Positions 1 to 8,659 of a DNA stretch of 64,000 nt are shown here, piece by piece; within the stretch, counting starts at the first letter, position 1; each line of letters begins with the position of its first letter. The stretch is taken from the NCBI GenBank assembly GCA_027621405.1, contig JAQCBT010000008.1:1-64000 (forward strand), given 5' to 3'. Source of the stretch: Pseudomonadota bacterium. GTDB taxonomy: Bacteria > Pseudomonadota > Gammaproteobacteria > Pseudomonadales > Pseudohongiellaceae. A program made the translations under genes and the position numbers. The notes beneath the pieces are model-generated. The model was given only the letters and a program-made list of their open reading frames with translations, had not been told where the DNA came from and ran no database searches.

Positions 1-1
1 T

Positions 2-403
2 GCCCGCCTCGAAGTCATCACCGATGCCTTGATGAACCAGATCGCGGAGCAGAACCAGCGCCGTCTGGATTTCATGCAGGCCCGGGGTAGCGGCACCGCT
101 GTTGATATCGCTTCCGTTCGCCAACAGATGATGGAAATCAGTTCTCCAGAGGCTCAACGCGAAGCACTCTCCTATGTATTCACTGACGAAGAGATGGAGT
201 TGTTTGAGACCTTCCAGCAATCACAGCAGGGACCATTTGGGGTCAGCACGAGGGCCATTATCGCCGATCCCAATGGCGGAGGTAGTGCTGTGTTTTTCGG
301 AGGAGATGCGACCTTGCCTGTAGACGGCAGTCGCTTGAGAACCCTGCAACTCATCGCACCAGACGGTCAGGTGTCCGGCAGCGCCGTGCGAGTCGACAAT
401 TAA
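2..403 (+). CDS. C-terminal part of an unrecognised envelope-type protein (5' truncated)
   Basis: The reading frame is open from the window edge, so this is the end of a longer protein; the TTG/ATG codons at 29-34 are internal possibilities, not a convincing start. The visible 134 residues begin with a charged helical stretch containing IAEQNQRRLDFMQ, followed by a segment SPEAQREALSYVFTDEEMELFETFQ and a Gly/Val-rich tail. I do not recognise a family. The segment ending in DEEMELFETFQQSQQ looks like LNAEQLAAYDAYEAGFQQ of the protein at 10548-11465, so the two may be distant paralogues (inference by eye). It converges on the symporter gene with only 11 bases between the stops. Confidence 0.6.
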   Translation, partial: ARLEVITDALMNQIAEQNQRRLDFMQARGSGTAVDIASVRQQMMEISSPEAQREALSYVFTDEEMELFETFQQSQQGPFGVSTRAIIADPNGGGSAVFFGGDATLPVDGSRLRTLQLIAPDGQVSGSAVRVDN

Positions 404-414
404 TCAGAGATTCC

Positions 415-1704
415 TTAAACCTTGATAGGCTTTTCGAAGATCTCTCTGTCGAACTCCCCTTCCCAATTGGCCACGGCAGTGGAAACGGATAGGTCACCGG
501 TGATGTTCACCACCGTGCGCAGCATATCCAGCGGCCTGTCGATGATAAAAATGAATCCCACGGTGACTGCGATCTGGTCTGCCGACATGCCGATGGTGTC
601 CATCACCGCAGACATCAGGAACAGAGATGCACTGGGCACCGCTGCCGTGCCTACAGATACCAGGGTCGTAGTGCCAGCCATCAGGAAATAATCCGTCAGG
701 CTCAACTCGATACCGAATGCCTGGGCCGCAAACACAGACACGATTCCCACATACAGGGCCGTGCCGTCCATGTTGATGGTTGCACCGATCGGCAACACCG
801 TAGAGGCCACGATAGGTTTAACCCCTAGATTCTCTTCTGCCACTGACATGGACACTGGCAAGGTCGCGGCGCTTGAAGATGTAGAAAAAGCAACCAGCAT
901 GGCGTCACGTGCCCCACGAAAGAACATGACCGGAGACAATTTAAGAATCATCTTCATGATCACGACGCCATGCATGAAGATGACATGAATCGCACAGGCG
1001 ATGAACACGGTCACCGCCAACACCACCGCATTGAGCAATACATCGAAACCCTGGGCTCCGGTGACCCGGGCAATAAGCGCAAACACGCCAAAGGGAGCGA
1101 TTTCCATGATCCAGTGAGTGATACGCAAGACGACATCGCTGGAGGCATCCATAAAGTCCGCTACCGGTTTGCCGCGCTCACCCAGGGTAAGCAGGCTCAC
1201 TCCTATCAGTAGCGCGAAGAAGATCGTGGCCAGGATGTCTCCCTCTGCCAGCGCAGCGAAAGGATTCTGGGGAACGATTGCCATCAGGCGTTCCGCAAGC
1301 GGCACCGCTTCCTGCATGGCGGCCGCTGGTTCGGCCCCGGTTAGGTCGACTCCGGCTCCCGGTTGAAAGAGCACCGCCAGTATCAAACCAATCGTAATGG
1401 CGACGAGAGTGGTGAGCATGTAGAGAACAATGGTCTTGGCCCCCAGTGATCCCAGTTTCGAAGGATCACCCATGGATACGACACCCGCCACGATAGTCAC
1501 GAACACGAGGGGTACCACGATCATGCGAATCAGGCGGATGAAGAGGTCACCCATCCAGCCGATGCTCTCGGCGCCTTCGCCCCAGAGTGCGCCGACTATG
1601 ACCCCAACCACCATGGCAGCGAGGATGCGCTTCCATAAGGCTATTTCGAACCAACTCACTCCTGCAAATGCACCTTTGTGACTACTTTCAGGTTCTCTAC
1701 TCAT
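415..1704 (-). CDS. Dicarboxylate/amino acid:cation symporter (DAACS family)
   Basis: This is a 429-residue inner-membrane protein with about eight hydrophobic segments, the usual length for the DAACS (GltP/DctA, SLC1-like) family. The family signature LPIGATINMDGTALY is present near residue 310, preceded by the serine-rich FSTSSSAATLP stretch that forms re-entrant loop HP1. These proteins import C4-dicarboxylates or acidic amino acids with Na+ or H+. Substrate cannot be read from the sequence. The start ATG at 1704 has a modest AAGAG upstream. It is divergent from fpr across about 300 bases and appears to be monocistronic. Confidence 0.93.
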   Translation of the reverse strand: MSREPESSHKGAFAGVSWFEIALWKRILAAMVVGVIVGALWGEGAESIGWMGDLFIRLIRMIVVPLVFVTIVAGVVSMGDPSKLGSLGAKTIVLYMLTTLVAITIGLILAVLFQPGAGVDLTGAEPAAAMQEAVPLAERLMAIVPQNPFAALAEGDILATIFFALLIGVSLLTLGERGKPVADFMDASSDVVLRITHWIMEIAPFGVFALIARVTGAQGFDVLLNAVVLAVTVFIACAIHVIFMHGVVIMKMILKLSPVMFFRGARDAMLVAFSTSSSAATLPVSMSVAEENLGVKPIVASTVLPIGATINMDGTALYVGIVSVFAAQAFGIELSLTDYFLMAGTTTLVSVGTAAVPSASLFLMSAVMDTIGMSADQIAVTVGFIFIIDRPLDMLRTVVNITGDLSVSTAVANWEGEFDREIFEKPIKV

Positions 1705-2011
1705 ATTAGTACTCTTGCTGGACCCGATTCGAGAACAGGAACCTCATCATTATTGAGGGATGCTTTTCTCATGTAGGGGAAGCCCCTGCTCTCGTTATTC
1801 TGTGTGCTGTTATCCAAATAAAGTCTCTGGCATGGTTCAGCGCCACCCTCCCTGGCAGTGTTCCTTCGCCCGGGATGCTTTGAGTGGGTATCTGGAAACT
1901 GAGATCAGGATCGGCAGGTGCTGCAACCAGTAATTCTCAACACTTGCGAGCAGACTATAGAAATTCATACCATAGTTCCAGTCCGAAACAGCACTCAAAC
2001 AGGCAGCACTC
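1705..2011. other. Divergent intergenic region between symporter and fpr
   Basis: These 307 bases must hold the promoters for both divergent genes. I see only a short AGGGG-AAG-CCCCT hairpin near 1778-1790 and no open frame I believe. The ORF-track entries here (for example 1837-2049 minus) are shadows or low-quality frames. Confidence 0.5.
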
Positions 2012-2755
2012 ATGGCAGACTGGATCCAGGGAAAGATCGTTGAAAACATTCACTGGACTGAAAACCTGTTCACCCTCAGGATCGACGCCGACATCAAGGC
2101 GTACAAGGCAGGACAGTTCACCAGCCTGGCGCTGGATATCGACGGTGAACGCATCGCGCGCCCCTATTCCCATCTCAGCGCCCCGCACCAGCGCCCGCTG
2201 GAGTATTTCTTCTATACCGCCACTGGTGGCGTTCTCAGCAATGCCCTCGTGCAATTGAATGCCGGTGACACGGTGTGGGTAAAAGACCAGTCCAATGGTT
2301 TTTTCGTGCTGGAAGAGGTACCAGACTGCAAAGATCTCTGGATGCTGGGCACAGGAACGGGTATCGCACCCTTTTTGTCTATCCTGCACACCGACGAACC
2401 CTGGCAGCGCTTCGAAAACATCGTGCTGGTGTATGCAGTACGCACAGAGTCGGATCTGCGCTATCTCGATACCATAGAAGCCTTGAAGGAAAGCCATGGT
2501 GACCGATTCAGGTTCCAGGCCTTCGTGAGTCGCGAACAGGTGCCCGGCACACTGCATGGCCGCATTCCCGCCGCCATCGAAGACGGGCGCCTGCAGCAAG
2601 CCGTAGGCCTCGAGCAATCCGCCGATCGCTCCCACTTCATGCTGTGCGGAAACCCGGACATGGTAAAAGACGTAACAGAATTGCTTAAGACCCGTGACTT
2701 CCGCAAGAATCGCCGTCGCACACCAGGGCACATCACCACCGAAAACTACTGGTAG
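2012..2755 (+). CDS. fpr: Ferredoxin/flavodoxin--NADP+ reductase
   Basis: The 247-residue protein matches the bacterial Fpr subclass in length and motif order. The FAD-binding RPYSHL motif is at residues 50-55, the NADP-binding GTGTGIAP at 113-120, and MLCGNPDMV follows before the C-terminal PGHITTENYW. That last motif is close to the E. coli Fpr ending, whose terminal aromatic residue stacks on FAD. The enzyme moves electrons between NADPH and ferredoxin or flavodoxin in the cytoplasm, supporting Fe-S proteins and oxidative-stress defence. The first residues MADW also match the E. coli start, which supports ATG 2012. The ribosome site is weak (AGGCAG). Confidence 0.95.
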   Translation: MADWIQGKIVENIHWTENLFTLRIDADIKAYKAGQFTSLALDIDGERIARPYSHLSAPHQRPLEYFFYTATGGVLSNALVQLNAGDTVWVKDQSNGFFVLEEVPDCKDLWMLGTGTGIAPFLSILHTDEPWQRFENIVLVYAVRTESDLRYLDTIEALKESHGDRFRFQAFVSREQVPGTLHGRIPAAIEDGRLQQAVGLEQSADRSHFMLCGNPDMVKDVTELLKTRDFRKNRRRTPGHITTENYW

Positions 2756-2787
2756 GCTTTCACTGGCATATGATTGCTGGATAGCGA

Positions 2788-4431
2788 CTATTGATAGTCG
2801 GGGGGTATTCGTCGAGCCCGGGTCAATGCCTCAAAACGCGCACCAATATCCACCAACACCTGCTCGTTGAATGACGGCGCGATAATAGTCAGACCCACCG
2901 GTCTGCCATTCTCTTCGTAGCCCATGGGAATAGTCAGCGCAGGATAGTTTGCCAGTGCAGCGAAACCTGCGCTGGAGTTATTGACGGATAACAGGGCGAT
3001 TACATCGTTGTCGGAGAACATCGATTCCATGACGCTGCGTGCACCCCTCTGCAAGCGTTCCCGCAGCACCTCCAACTCGTCAGCGCTCATCTCCAGGCCC
3101 ACCATCATGTCAACCTCAGACTGTCCATAGGGAGCCCTTATGTCCATATTCTGCAGATTGAACTGCTGTAGCGCTTCTACAGAGTCTATTGGCAGTTGTG
3201 TTGCGCCATGATTCTCCAGATAAAGTGCCAGGTCTCTTACCATCTCTCCGCCCAGTAACTCACTGAAACCTTCCCGGTCATAATCGGGCATCTCAACATC
3301 GACGATGACCGCACCATCCTCTCCCATTACTGCCAGCGCTTCGCTAAAGAAAGGATTGTCGAGGAACGGGCTCAGCGCACCCAGGCGCTTACCCGTCAAC
3401 GCAGGCTCCCGGTACTCGAGGCTATAGCCGTCGCTAAGCAAGGGCATGGCACTATCGGCCTGGTCGTAGCCTGCCATGGCATTAAACAGGATCACAGCAT
3501 CTGCCACGTTGCGGGTCATGGGACCCGTGGTATCCAGGCTGCCGGAGATAGGTATTACTCCGCTACGACTCAGGCTACCGGTCGTGGGCTTCAGTCCTAC
3601 CAGGGAATTGGCACTGGCGGGTGACAGGATGGAACCACTGGTTTCAGAGCCTACCGCCACAGCCGCGTAGTTGGCGGCGATAGTTGCCCCGCTGCCGGCA
3701 CTGGAACCACCGGTGTTGAATTCGAGTCGGCCGTAGGGATTGAGTGTCTGCCCACCCACAGCGCTGTAGCCCGAGGGACAGCCGCCACAGAAATAGTAGG
3801 CCCATTCACTCAGGTTAGCCTTGCCAAGAATGATGGCCCCCTTGCTGCGTAGCTGATCTGTTATGAAGGCATCCCCGGTATGGTTTTGCTGTAAGGCGAC
3901 GGCTCCAGCGGTGGTGGCCATACCTGCGGCATTTACATTGTCCTTGAGCAGCACGGGAATGCCGTAGATGGGATCTCGCCCCATCTCAAGAGCCTGGCGA
4001 CGCGCGGCGTCAAGTTCACGGGCGCGATCGATGGCATTGGGGTTGAGGGCGATAATCCCATTCAGGAAACGGCTACTATCACTCTCGATCTCGCGTATGC
4101 GATACAGATAAAAAGTTGTGATGGTCGTGTAGTCCAGGTCCCCGGCCGCCACCGCAGCCTGCAGATCGGCGACGGAAGCCTCCAGTATCAGGGGTTTGAG
4201 CTGCTGGTAGCGACTCTCGCCGAAGGCGTCCAGTTCGGCAGAGAAAGGCTGCCATTGCTCGCTAATATCCTGCACCCTCGACTTGAGCAGGATGTAGTGC
4301 ATCCGCTCATTCTCATGCTGGGCCAGTTGGGCGAGGTCGGCGGCCTGATCGTAGTCACTCTCGGCCGCCAGGGCGCTGATGGAAACAGTTGTTAAATAGA
4401 GTGCAAGCAGCAGGCGAGATAGTAGAGTCAT
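2788..4431 (-). CDS. Secreted amidase (amidase signature family)
   Basis: The 547-residue protein starts with a Sec signal peptide (LLLALYLTTVSISALAA) and so acts outside the cytoplasm. The amidase-signature Ser-Ser-Lys triad is complete: Lys163 in LLKDN, cis-Ser243 in GGSSAGSG, and nucleophile Ser267 in SETSGSI, with the usual 24-residue spacing between the two serines. It resembles GatA only in fold. The signal peptide, and the absence of gatB/gatC nearby, argue against tRNA amidation, so it probably hydrolyses an exogenous amide. It lies 39 bases after the exporter permease on the same strand and may be the last gene of that operon. An AGGGAAG ribosome site precedes the ATG. Confidence 0.88.
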   Translation of the reverse strand: MTLLSRLLLALYLTTVSISALAAESDYDQAADLAQLAQHENERMHYILLKSRVQDISEQWQPFSAELDAFGESRYQQLKPLILEASVADLQAAVAAGDLDYTTITTFYLYRIREIESDSSRFLNGIIALNPNAIDRARELDAARRQALEMGRDPIYGIPVLLKDNVNAAGMATTAGAVALQQNHTGDAFITDQLRSKGAIILGKANLSEWAYYFCGGCPSGYSAVGGQTLNPYGRLEFNTGGSSAGSGATIAANYAAVAVGSETSGSILSPASANSLVGLKPTTGSLSRSGVIPISGSLDTTGPMTRNVADAVILFNAMAGYDQADSAMPLLSDGYSLEYREPALTGKRLGALSPFLDNPFFSEALAVMGEDGAVIVDVEMPDYDREGFSELLGGEMVRDLALYLENHGATQLPIDSVEALQQFNLQNMDIRAPYGQSEVDMMVGLEMSADELEVLRERLQRGARSVMESMFSDNDVIALLSVNNSSAGFAALANYPALTIPMGYEENGRPVGLTIIAPSFNEQVLVDIGARFEALTRARRIPPDYQ

Positions 4432-4470
4432 ACAGCTTCCCTGATTATTAATTCGCAGACGATTCAGTTC

Positions 4471-5820
4471 CTACTCATGCCGCAAGGCTTCCACCGGATC
4501 CATATCCGCCGCCCGCATGGAAGGGTAGATGCCAAATATAACCCCGATCATCGCCGAGATGGAAAAAGCCAGAATTGGCGCCAATGGGGTCACGATCGTT
4601 GTCATGCCCCAGAACAATGAGATGAAAAACGGAATCGTGATACCGAGGACCACTCCGATCAGGCCACCCACCCCGGACAGTATCACGGCCTCGATCAGGA
4701 ACTGGCCGATAATGTCCTTCTTCTTGGCGCCCAGTGCGCGGCGAATACCGATCTCCCGGGTTCGCTCCGTGACGCTGGCCAACATAATATTCATGATGCC
4801 GATGCCTCCCACCAGCAGGGAGATTCCGGCGATGGCACCGGCCACGATCTGATCCCTGAGCGCGCTCTCTTCTGCCTGTCTCAGCAGGGCCAGGGGAACT
4901 TCGATGGTGTAGTCCTCGTTGCGATGACGGCGGGCCAGAATCTGTTCAATCACCTCGCCGACCTGGATAACGGTTTCCTGGTTTTCCACCTGGATGATAG
5001 CCTCATGTAATTCAACGGTTTCCGACTCCACGCCTCCGGCGGTTTGTCTGGTCGTGGTTTCCCCGAAGCGGGTACGGGATGAGGTAATGGGAATAAAGAT
5101 GCGACTCGGTGCCGCATTGGAGCTGCCCGCCTGGTTCTGGCCCAGATTGGAGAATCCTTCAGACTCCATGATGCCGACTATATTGTAGTAATCGCCATCT
5201 ATGCGCACGCTGTTGCCCAGCGGGTTATCGATGGGGAACAACTCCCGCGCCACCTCATCACTGAGCACGACCACGTTGGCGTGGTCACGCACCTCGGACT
5301 GGGAGAAGAAACGACCCACACGCAGGTTGTAGTTTCGTGATACCGGATAATCAACCGCCGTACCTACCACATCGGTATTAATACTGTTGCCGAGGTTCCA
5401 CACATTCTTCTTGACGATGCGCGAGGCGATTACATTCTGCACTCCCGGTATGGTGTCCTGGATTGTGCGAATATCGGCATTGGTCAGGCCGTATACGATC
5501 GCCTGCGGCGGACCGAAGCCCTGGCGTGAAGTCTCCTCCACTTCGGCCGGCTTTACGCTCTTCAGCAGTATGTTATTGGCACCGAGATCCCGAAACTGCT
5601 GTTGTGCCTCGAAACTGGCACCCTCGCTGACCGCTAGCATGGCGATTACAGCGGCGACACCAATCACGATGCCGAGCACCGTCAACAGGGAACGCAGGCC
5701 GTGGTTGTAGATACTCTTCAGCCCGACCTGGGTCGTTTTCTTTAAACGAACAAAGCTGAAGCCGGAATTCCTGCGCGGCGGGTTATTACCCCTGGGAAGC
5801 TCAAGGCTAAGATCGCTCAT
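4471..5820 (-). CDS. MacB-like ABC transporter permease
   Basis: I place the start at ATG 5820 (MSDLSLEL), which overlaps the ATPase stop by 14 bases; the longer ORF start at 5880 would run far into the ATPase gene. The 449-residue protein has one N-terminal membrane helix (SLLTVLGIVIGVAAVIAML), a large periplasmic MacB-PCD domain of about 240 residues, and three C-terminal helices ending SMRAADMDPVEALRHE. That ending is the conserved FtsX/MacB tail. Type VII ABC permeases of this kind do not move substrate through the inner membrane; they drive export from the periplasm through an adaptor and a TolC-like channel. Both partners are encoded just upstream. Confidence 0.92.
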   Translation of the reverse strand: MSDLSLELPRGNNPPRRNSGFSFVRLKKTTQVGLKSIYNHGLRSLLTVLGIVIGVAAVIAMLAVSEGASFEAQQQFRDLGANNILLKSVKPAEVEETSRQGFGPPQAIVYGLTNADIRTIQDTIPGVQNVIASRIVKKNVWNLGNSINTDVVGTAVDYPVSRNYNLRVGRFFSQSEVRDHANVVVLSDEVARELFPIDNPLGNSVRIDGDYYNIVGIMESEGFSNLGQNQAGSSNAAPSRIFIPITSSRTRFGETTTRQTAGGVESETVELHEAIIQVENQETVIQVGEVIEQILARRHRNEDYTIEVPLALLRQAEESALRDQIVAGAIAGISLLVGGIGIMNIMLASVTERTREIGIRRALGAKKKDIIGQFLIEAVILSGVGGLIGVVLGITIPFFISLFWGMTTIVTPLAPILAFSISAMIGVIFGIYPSMRAADMDPVEALRHE

Positions 5821-6550
5821 CGCTCTCCACCAGGCCATCACGCAGTCGAATCTGGCGCCGGGATCTTTCCGCCAGCTCATCGGAGTGGGTCACCATGATC
5901 AGGGTCTTGCCCTGGGCATGCAGTTCATCAAACAGGTTCAGAATTTCTGCGCCGGATTTGGAGTCCAGGTTTCCGGTGGGCTCGTCGGCGAGGATGATCA
6001 GGGGATCCACGGCAAGGGCCCGGGCGATCGCGACCCTCTGCTGCTGTCCACCCGACAACTCAAAGGGCTTGTGGTCTAGACGCGATCCGAGACCTACCCG
6101 CTCTGCCAGCCCGGTAGCAATCTCCCTGCTCTCCGATTCGCTATAGCCCTGGTAGAACAGGGGCATCTCGATATTCTCCAACACATCCAGTTGCTGAATC
6201 AGGTTGTATGACTGAAAGATAAAACCCAACCGCGCCCCGCGCACCGCAGACAGGTCGTCGTCGTTCATGGCCGAGGTATCTTCTTCACCGAGATAGTAGG
6301 TGCCGGAGGTGGGCTGATCCAGGCAACCGAGGATATTCATCAGAGTGGACTTTCCGCAGCCTGAGGGTCCCATGATGGTGATGTAGTCGCCGCGGTGAAA
6401 GTTCAATGAGATGCCGTGCAGTACCTCCACGGAAATCGCTCCCATGTAATAGGTCTTGCGAATCGCATCCAGGCGCGCGACAACGTCAGGATTGTAGGCG
6501 CCCTGCACCGATGCAGAACTGGCCCCGGTGCTGGTATCCATCGTAGTCAT
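5807..6550 (-). CDS. MacB/LolD-type ABC transporter ATP-binding protein
   Basis: The 247-residue ATPase has Walker A GPSGCGKST, signature LSGGQQQRVAIARAL, Walker B LIILADEPTGNLDS and the H-loop VTHSDE, all intact. The ADEPTGNLD form is typical of the LolD/MacB/FtsE subfamily. In E. coli MacB the ATPase and permease are fused; here they are separate genes overlapping by 14 bases. About 25 residues precede the first conserved strand, somewhat longer than LolD. The gene starts 15 bases after the adaptor stop, so translation is probably coupled. Confidence 0.94.
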   Translation of the reverse strand: MTTMDTSTGASSASVQGAYNPDVVARLDAIRKTYYMGAISVEVLHGISLNFHRGDYITIMGPSGCGKSTLMNILGCLDQPTSGTYYLGEEDTSAMNDDDLSAVRGARLGFIFQSYNLIQQLDVLENIEMPLFYQGYSESESREIATGLAERVGLGSRLDHKPFELSGGQQQRVAIARALAVDPLIILADEPTGNLDSKSGAEILNLFDELHAQGKTLIMVTHSDELAERSRRQIRLRDGLVESDERS

Positions 6551-6565
6551 AACAGGCGATCCTGG

Positions 6566-8659
6566 CTAATTGGCGGCGACCGTATTGCTCTGCTGCTGGG
6601 GTGCAAGCAGCAGGACTTCCTCACCATCCTGCAGGCCACTGCGAATCTCTATGAACGAATCAGAGAAGGTGCCGATCTCCACTTCCCGCATTTCCGGCTG
6701 ACCACCACGATTGACATAGACCACGCGCTTGTCATCGAAATAGGAAACAGCTTGCAGCGGCACATAGACCACGTCTTGCAGGCGATCCACCAGGATTTCG
6801 ACCTCGGCACTCATGCCCGGACGCAGCCAGTCATACTCGCCGTCTATCTTGATCGTAGTGGGGTAAACTTTCAGGTCCGGATTCATGAAGGAATTGGCAG
6901 AGTCGGCGACCACGGCCACCTTGGTGACCACGCCTGTCAGTCGAGCATCGGGAAAGGCGTCAATTGCCACTCTTGCAGTCTGACCCACTGCAACTCGCTG
7001 CACGGCAGACTCGTGGATGTTCACCTTGACCGCCATCTCGCGCATATCGGGAATAGTGAGAATGGCCTGGCGTTCACGAACCGTCGCGCCCTCGGCGATG
7101 GCTTCTTCGCTGCCACGACGAAAGCGCTGTGAGTTCTGGTCGGAAGCACCATACACCACGAGACCGGGGCGCAGCGCACGAATGGTTGCAGCCTCAATCT
7201 GTTCATTCACATCCACGAGCTTCACCCGCTCCAGATTGAACTTGCGTTCCGCAGAGCGATAGCGCGCTCGCTGCTGTGCCTCTTCGGCAATATTGTCGAT
7301 GAGCTGGCGCTGGAAACCCATCACCGCGTTCTCATAGTCAGACAATTTCTGCTCGGCATCTTTTGGGAAGGTGTACTGGATGTAGAGCGCCAGGGCAGTT
7401 TCCTTCTCCTGCTGCTTGTTGAAGGACTTGTTCATGTTCAACTCTTCAGCTTCCAGTTCCGTCGGCGTGATGAAACCGCGATCAGCCAATCGGCGCTGTC
7501 CTTCGATGCGATCCTGGGCCAGCAGGTATTCTTCCTGGGCAACCTGCAATTCATCGAGCAAGGCGCGCAGTTGCTGCTTGGCCTCACCGTCTTCCAGCTT
7601 GTTGATATCAGCATACTGGGTGAAATCGAGGGTATTGCGAACGGCCATGTAGCTATCGTCCATCAACAGGCTGACGCTCTCTTCGATGGGGGTTGTCTGC
7701 ATCGGTTCCAGAGTCAGGGTCTGGGGCTCATTGGCCGCCAGATCCGCATCCTCGGTAGTCGGCAAATCCGGATCCGGATTTCTTGCTCCGCGGTTGAAGC
7801 CACCCTGGGGGAACCCACCCTGGGCGAAACGCTGCATGCGCTCCAGCATCTCCGGGGGCAGAACACCATTGTTCTCCGCCATCATGCTACGCACCCGTTC
7901 CTGAACCTGGGGTGGCAGGGAATCGATGTCCAACTCGGTATCGGCACTAGCTGGCGCTTCCTGGGCAAGCGGGGTTACCGGCAAGGGAGTTTGCTGACTG
8001 CGCTGCTGTGCGGCTTCTGCTTCCGCGAGACGACGCTCGATATCCAGTTCACCGATAATTTCACTCACGATGTTGGCGCCAAGGAATTTTTCAAAGTCGA
8101 GACGGGCGAAGCGCATGGTCTGGCGCGCATCGTTCAACTCGGTCAAGTTCTGGTTCAGCTGAATCTCGTACTGGGCTTTCTGTTCGATGTAACTGGCTTC
8201 CGCGGTTTCTACGGCGATTTCCTGGTTCAGTCTCTCATCGATGAGAGCATCGGTATCGAGTTCAACGATGATCTTGCCAGCCGCCACGTCTTCCGGGGTG
8301 ATCCGGTAACCTTCTTCAACGATACTCAGGATCTTCACCCCTTCCCGGCCTTTCACCTCGGAACGGATCTCCTGGGATTGCAGCGCCTCCAGGGAACCCC
8401 CTTCCAACACGGTGATATCCAGATCACCACGACGCGCCACGAAACTCAGGCTCTCCACATCGCCATCCCCGGAACCGCCCACCAGGGTGAACAACAACAG
8501 CACCACCACGACCGCGCCACCGAGCACACCGTACTGCACTGGCTTGTCTGCTCCCCGGTACCAGTCACTGGCTTCCGCGATGCGCTTCTGCACAGGCTCC
8601 GGCAAGCGCGCCAGCAGTCCGCCCAACTGATTCTGCAATTGTTCCTTATCGAGGCTCAT
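6566..8659 (-). CDS. Long HlyD/MacA-type periplasmic adaptor of the ABC exporter
   Basis: The start chosen is ATG 8659 (MSLDKEQLQNQ), which overlaps the outer-membrane factor stop by 14 bases as the ATPase and permease do. The 697-residue protein has a cytoplasmic N-terminus of about 45 residues, one membrane helix (YGVLGGAVVVVLLLFTLVGG), a barrel-sandwich strand (LDITVLEGGSLEA), long helical hairpin segments, and a C-terminal beta-barrel (RLTGVVTKVAVVAD, WLRPGMSAEVEI, VYVPLQAV). MacA is near 370 residues; the extra length is largely a Pro/Gln/Met-rich insertion around residues 235-340 with runs such as GGFPQGGFNRGARNP. It should bridge the MacB-like permease and the TolC-like protein. Confidence 0.9.
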   Translation of the reverse strand: MSLDKEQLQNQLGGLLARLPEPVQKRIAEASDWYRGADKPVQYGVLGGAVVVVLLLFTLVGGSGDGDVESLSFVARRGDLDITVLEGGSLEALQSQEIRSEVKGREGVKILSIVEEGYRITPEDVAAGKIIVELDTDALIDERLNQEIAVETAEASYIEQKAQYEIQLNQNLTELNDARQTMRFARLDFEKFLGANIVSEIIGELDIERRLAEAEAAQQRSQQTPLPVTPLAQEAPASADTELDIDSLPPQVQERVRSMMAENNGVLPPEMLERMQRFAQGGFPQGGFNRGARNPDPDLPTTEDADLAANEPQTLTLEPMQTTPIEESVSLLMDDSYMAVRNTLDFTQYADINKLEDGEAKQQLRALLDELQVAQEEYLLAQDRIEGQRRLADRGFITPTELEAEELNMNKSFNKQQEKETALALYIQYTFPKDAEQKLSDYENAVMGFQRQLIDNIAEEAQQRARYRSAERKFNLERVKLVDVNEQIEAATIRALRPGLVVYGASDQNSQRFRRGSEEAIAEGATVRERQAILTIPDMREMAVKVNIHESAVQRVAVGQTARVAIDAFPDARLTGVVTKVAVVADSANSFMNPDLKVYPTTIKIDGEYDWLRPGMSAEVEILVDRLQDVVYVPLQAVSYFDDKRVVYVNRGGQPEMREVEIGTFSDSFIEIRSGLQDGEEVLLLAPQQQSNTVAAN

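Noticed and set aside
1955-2731. 258-residue minus-strand ORF opposite fpr
   Set aside because: Shadow of fpr; His/Cys/Gln-rich with no family pattern.
2788-4431. GatA (Glu-tRNA amidotransferase subunit)
   Set aside because: Signal peptide and lack of gatB/gatC neighbours point to a secreted amidase.
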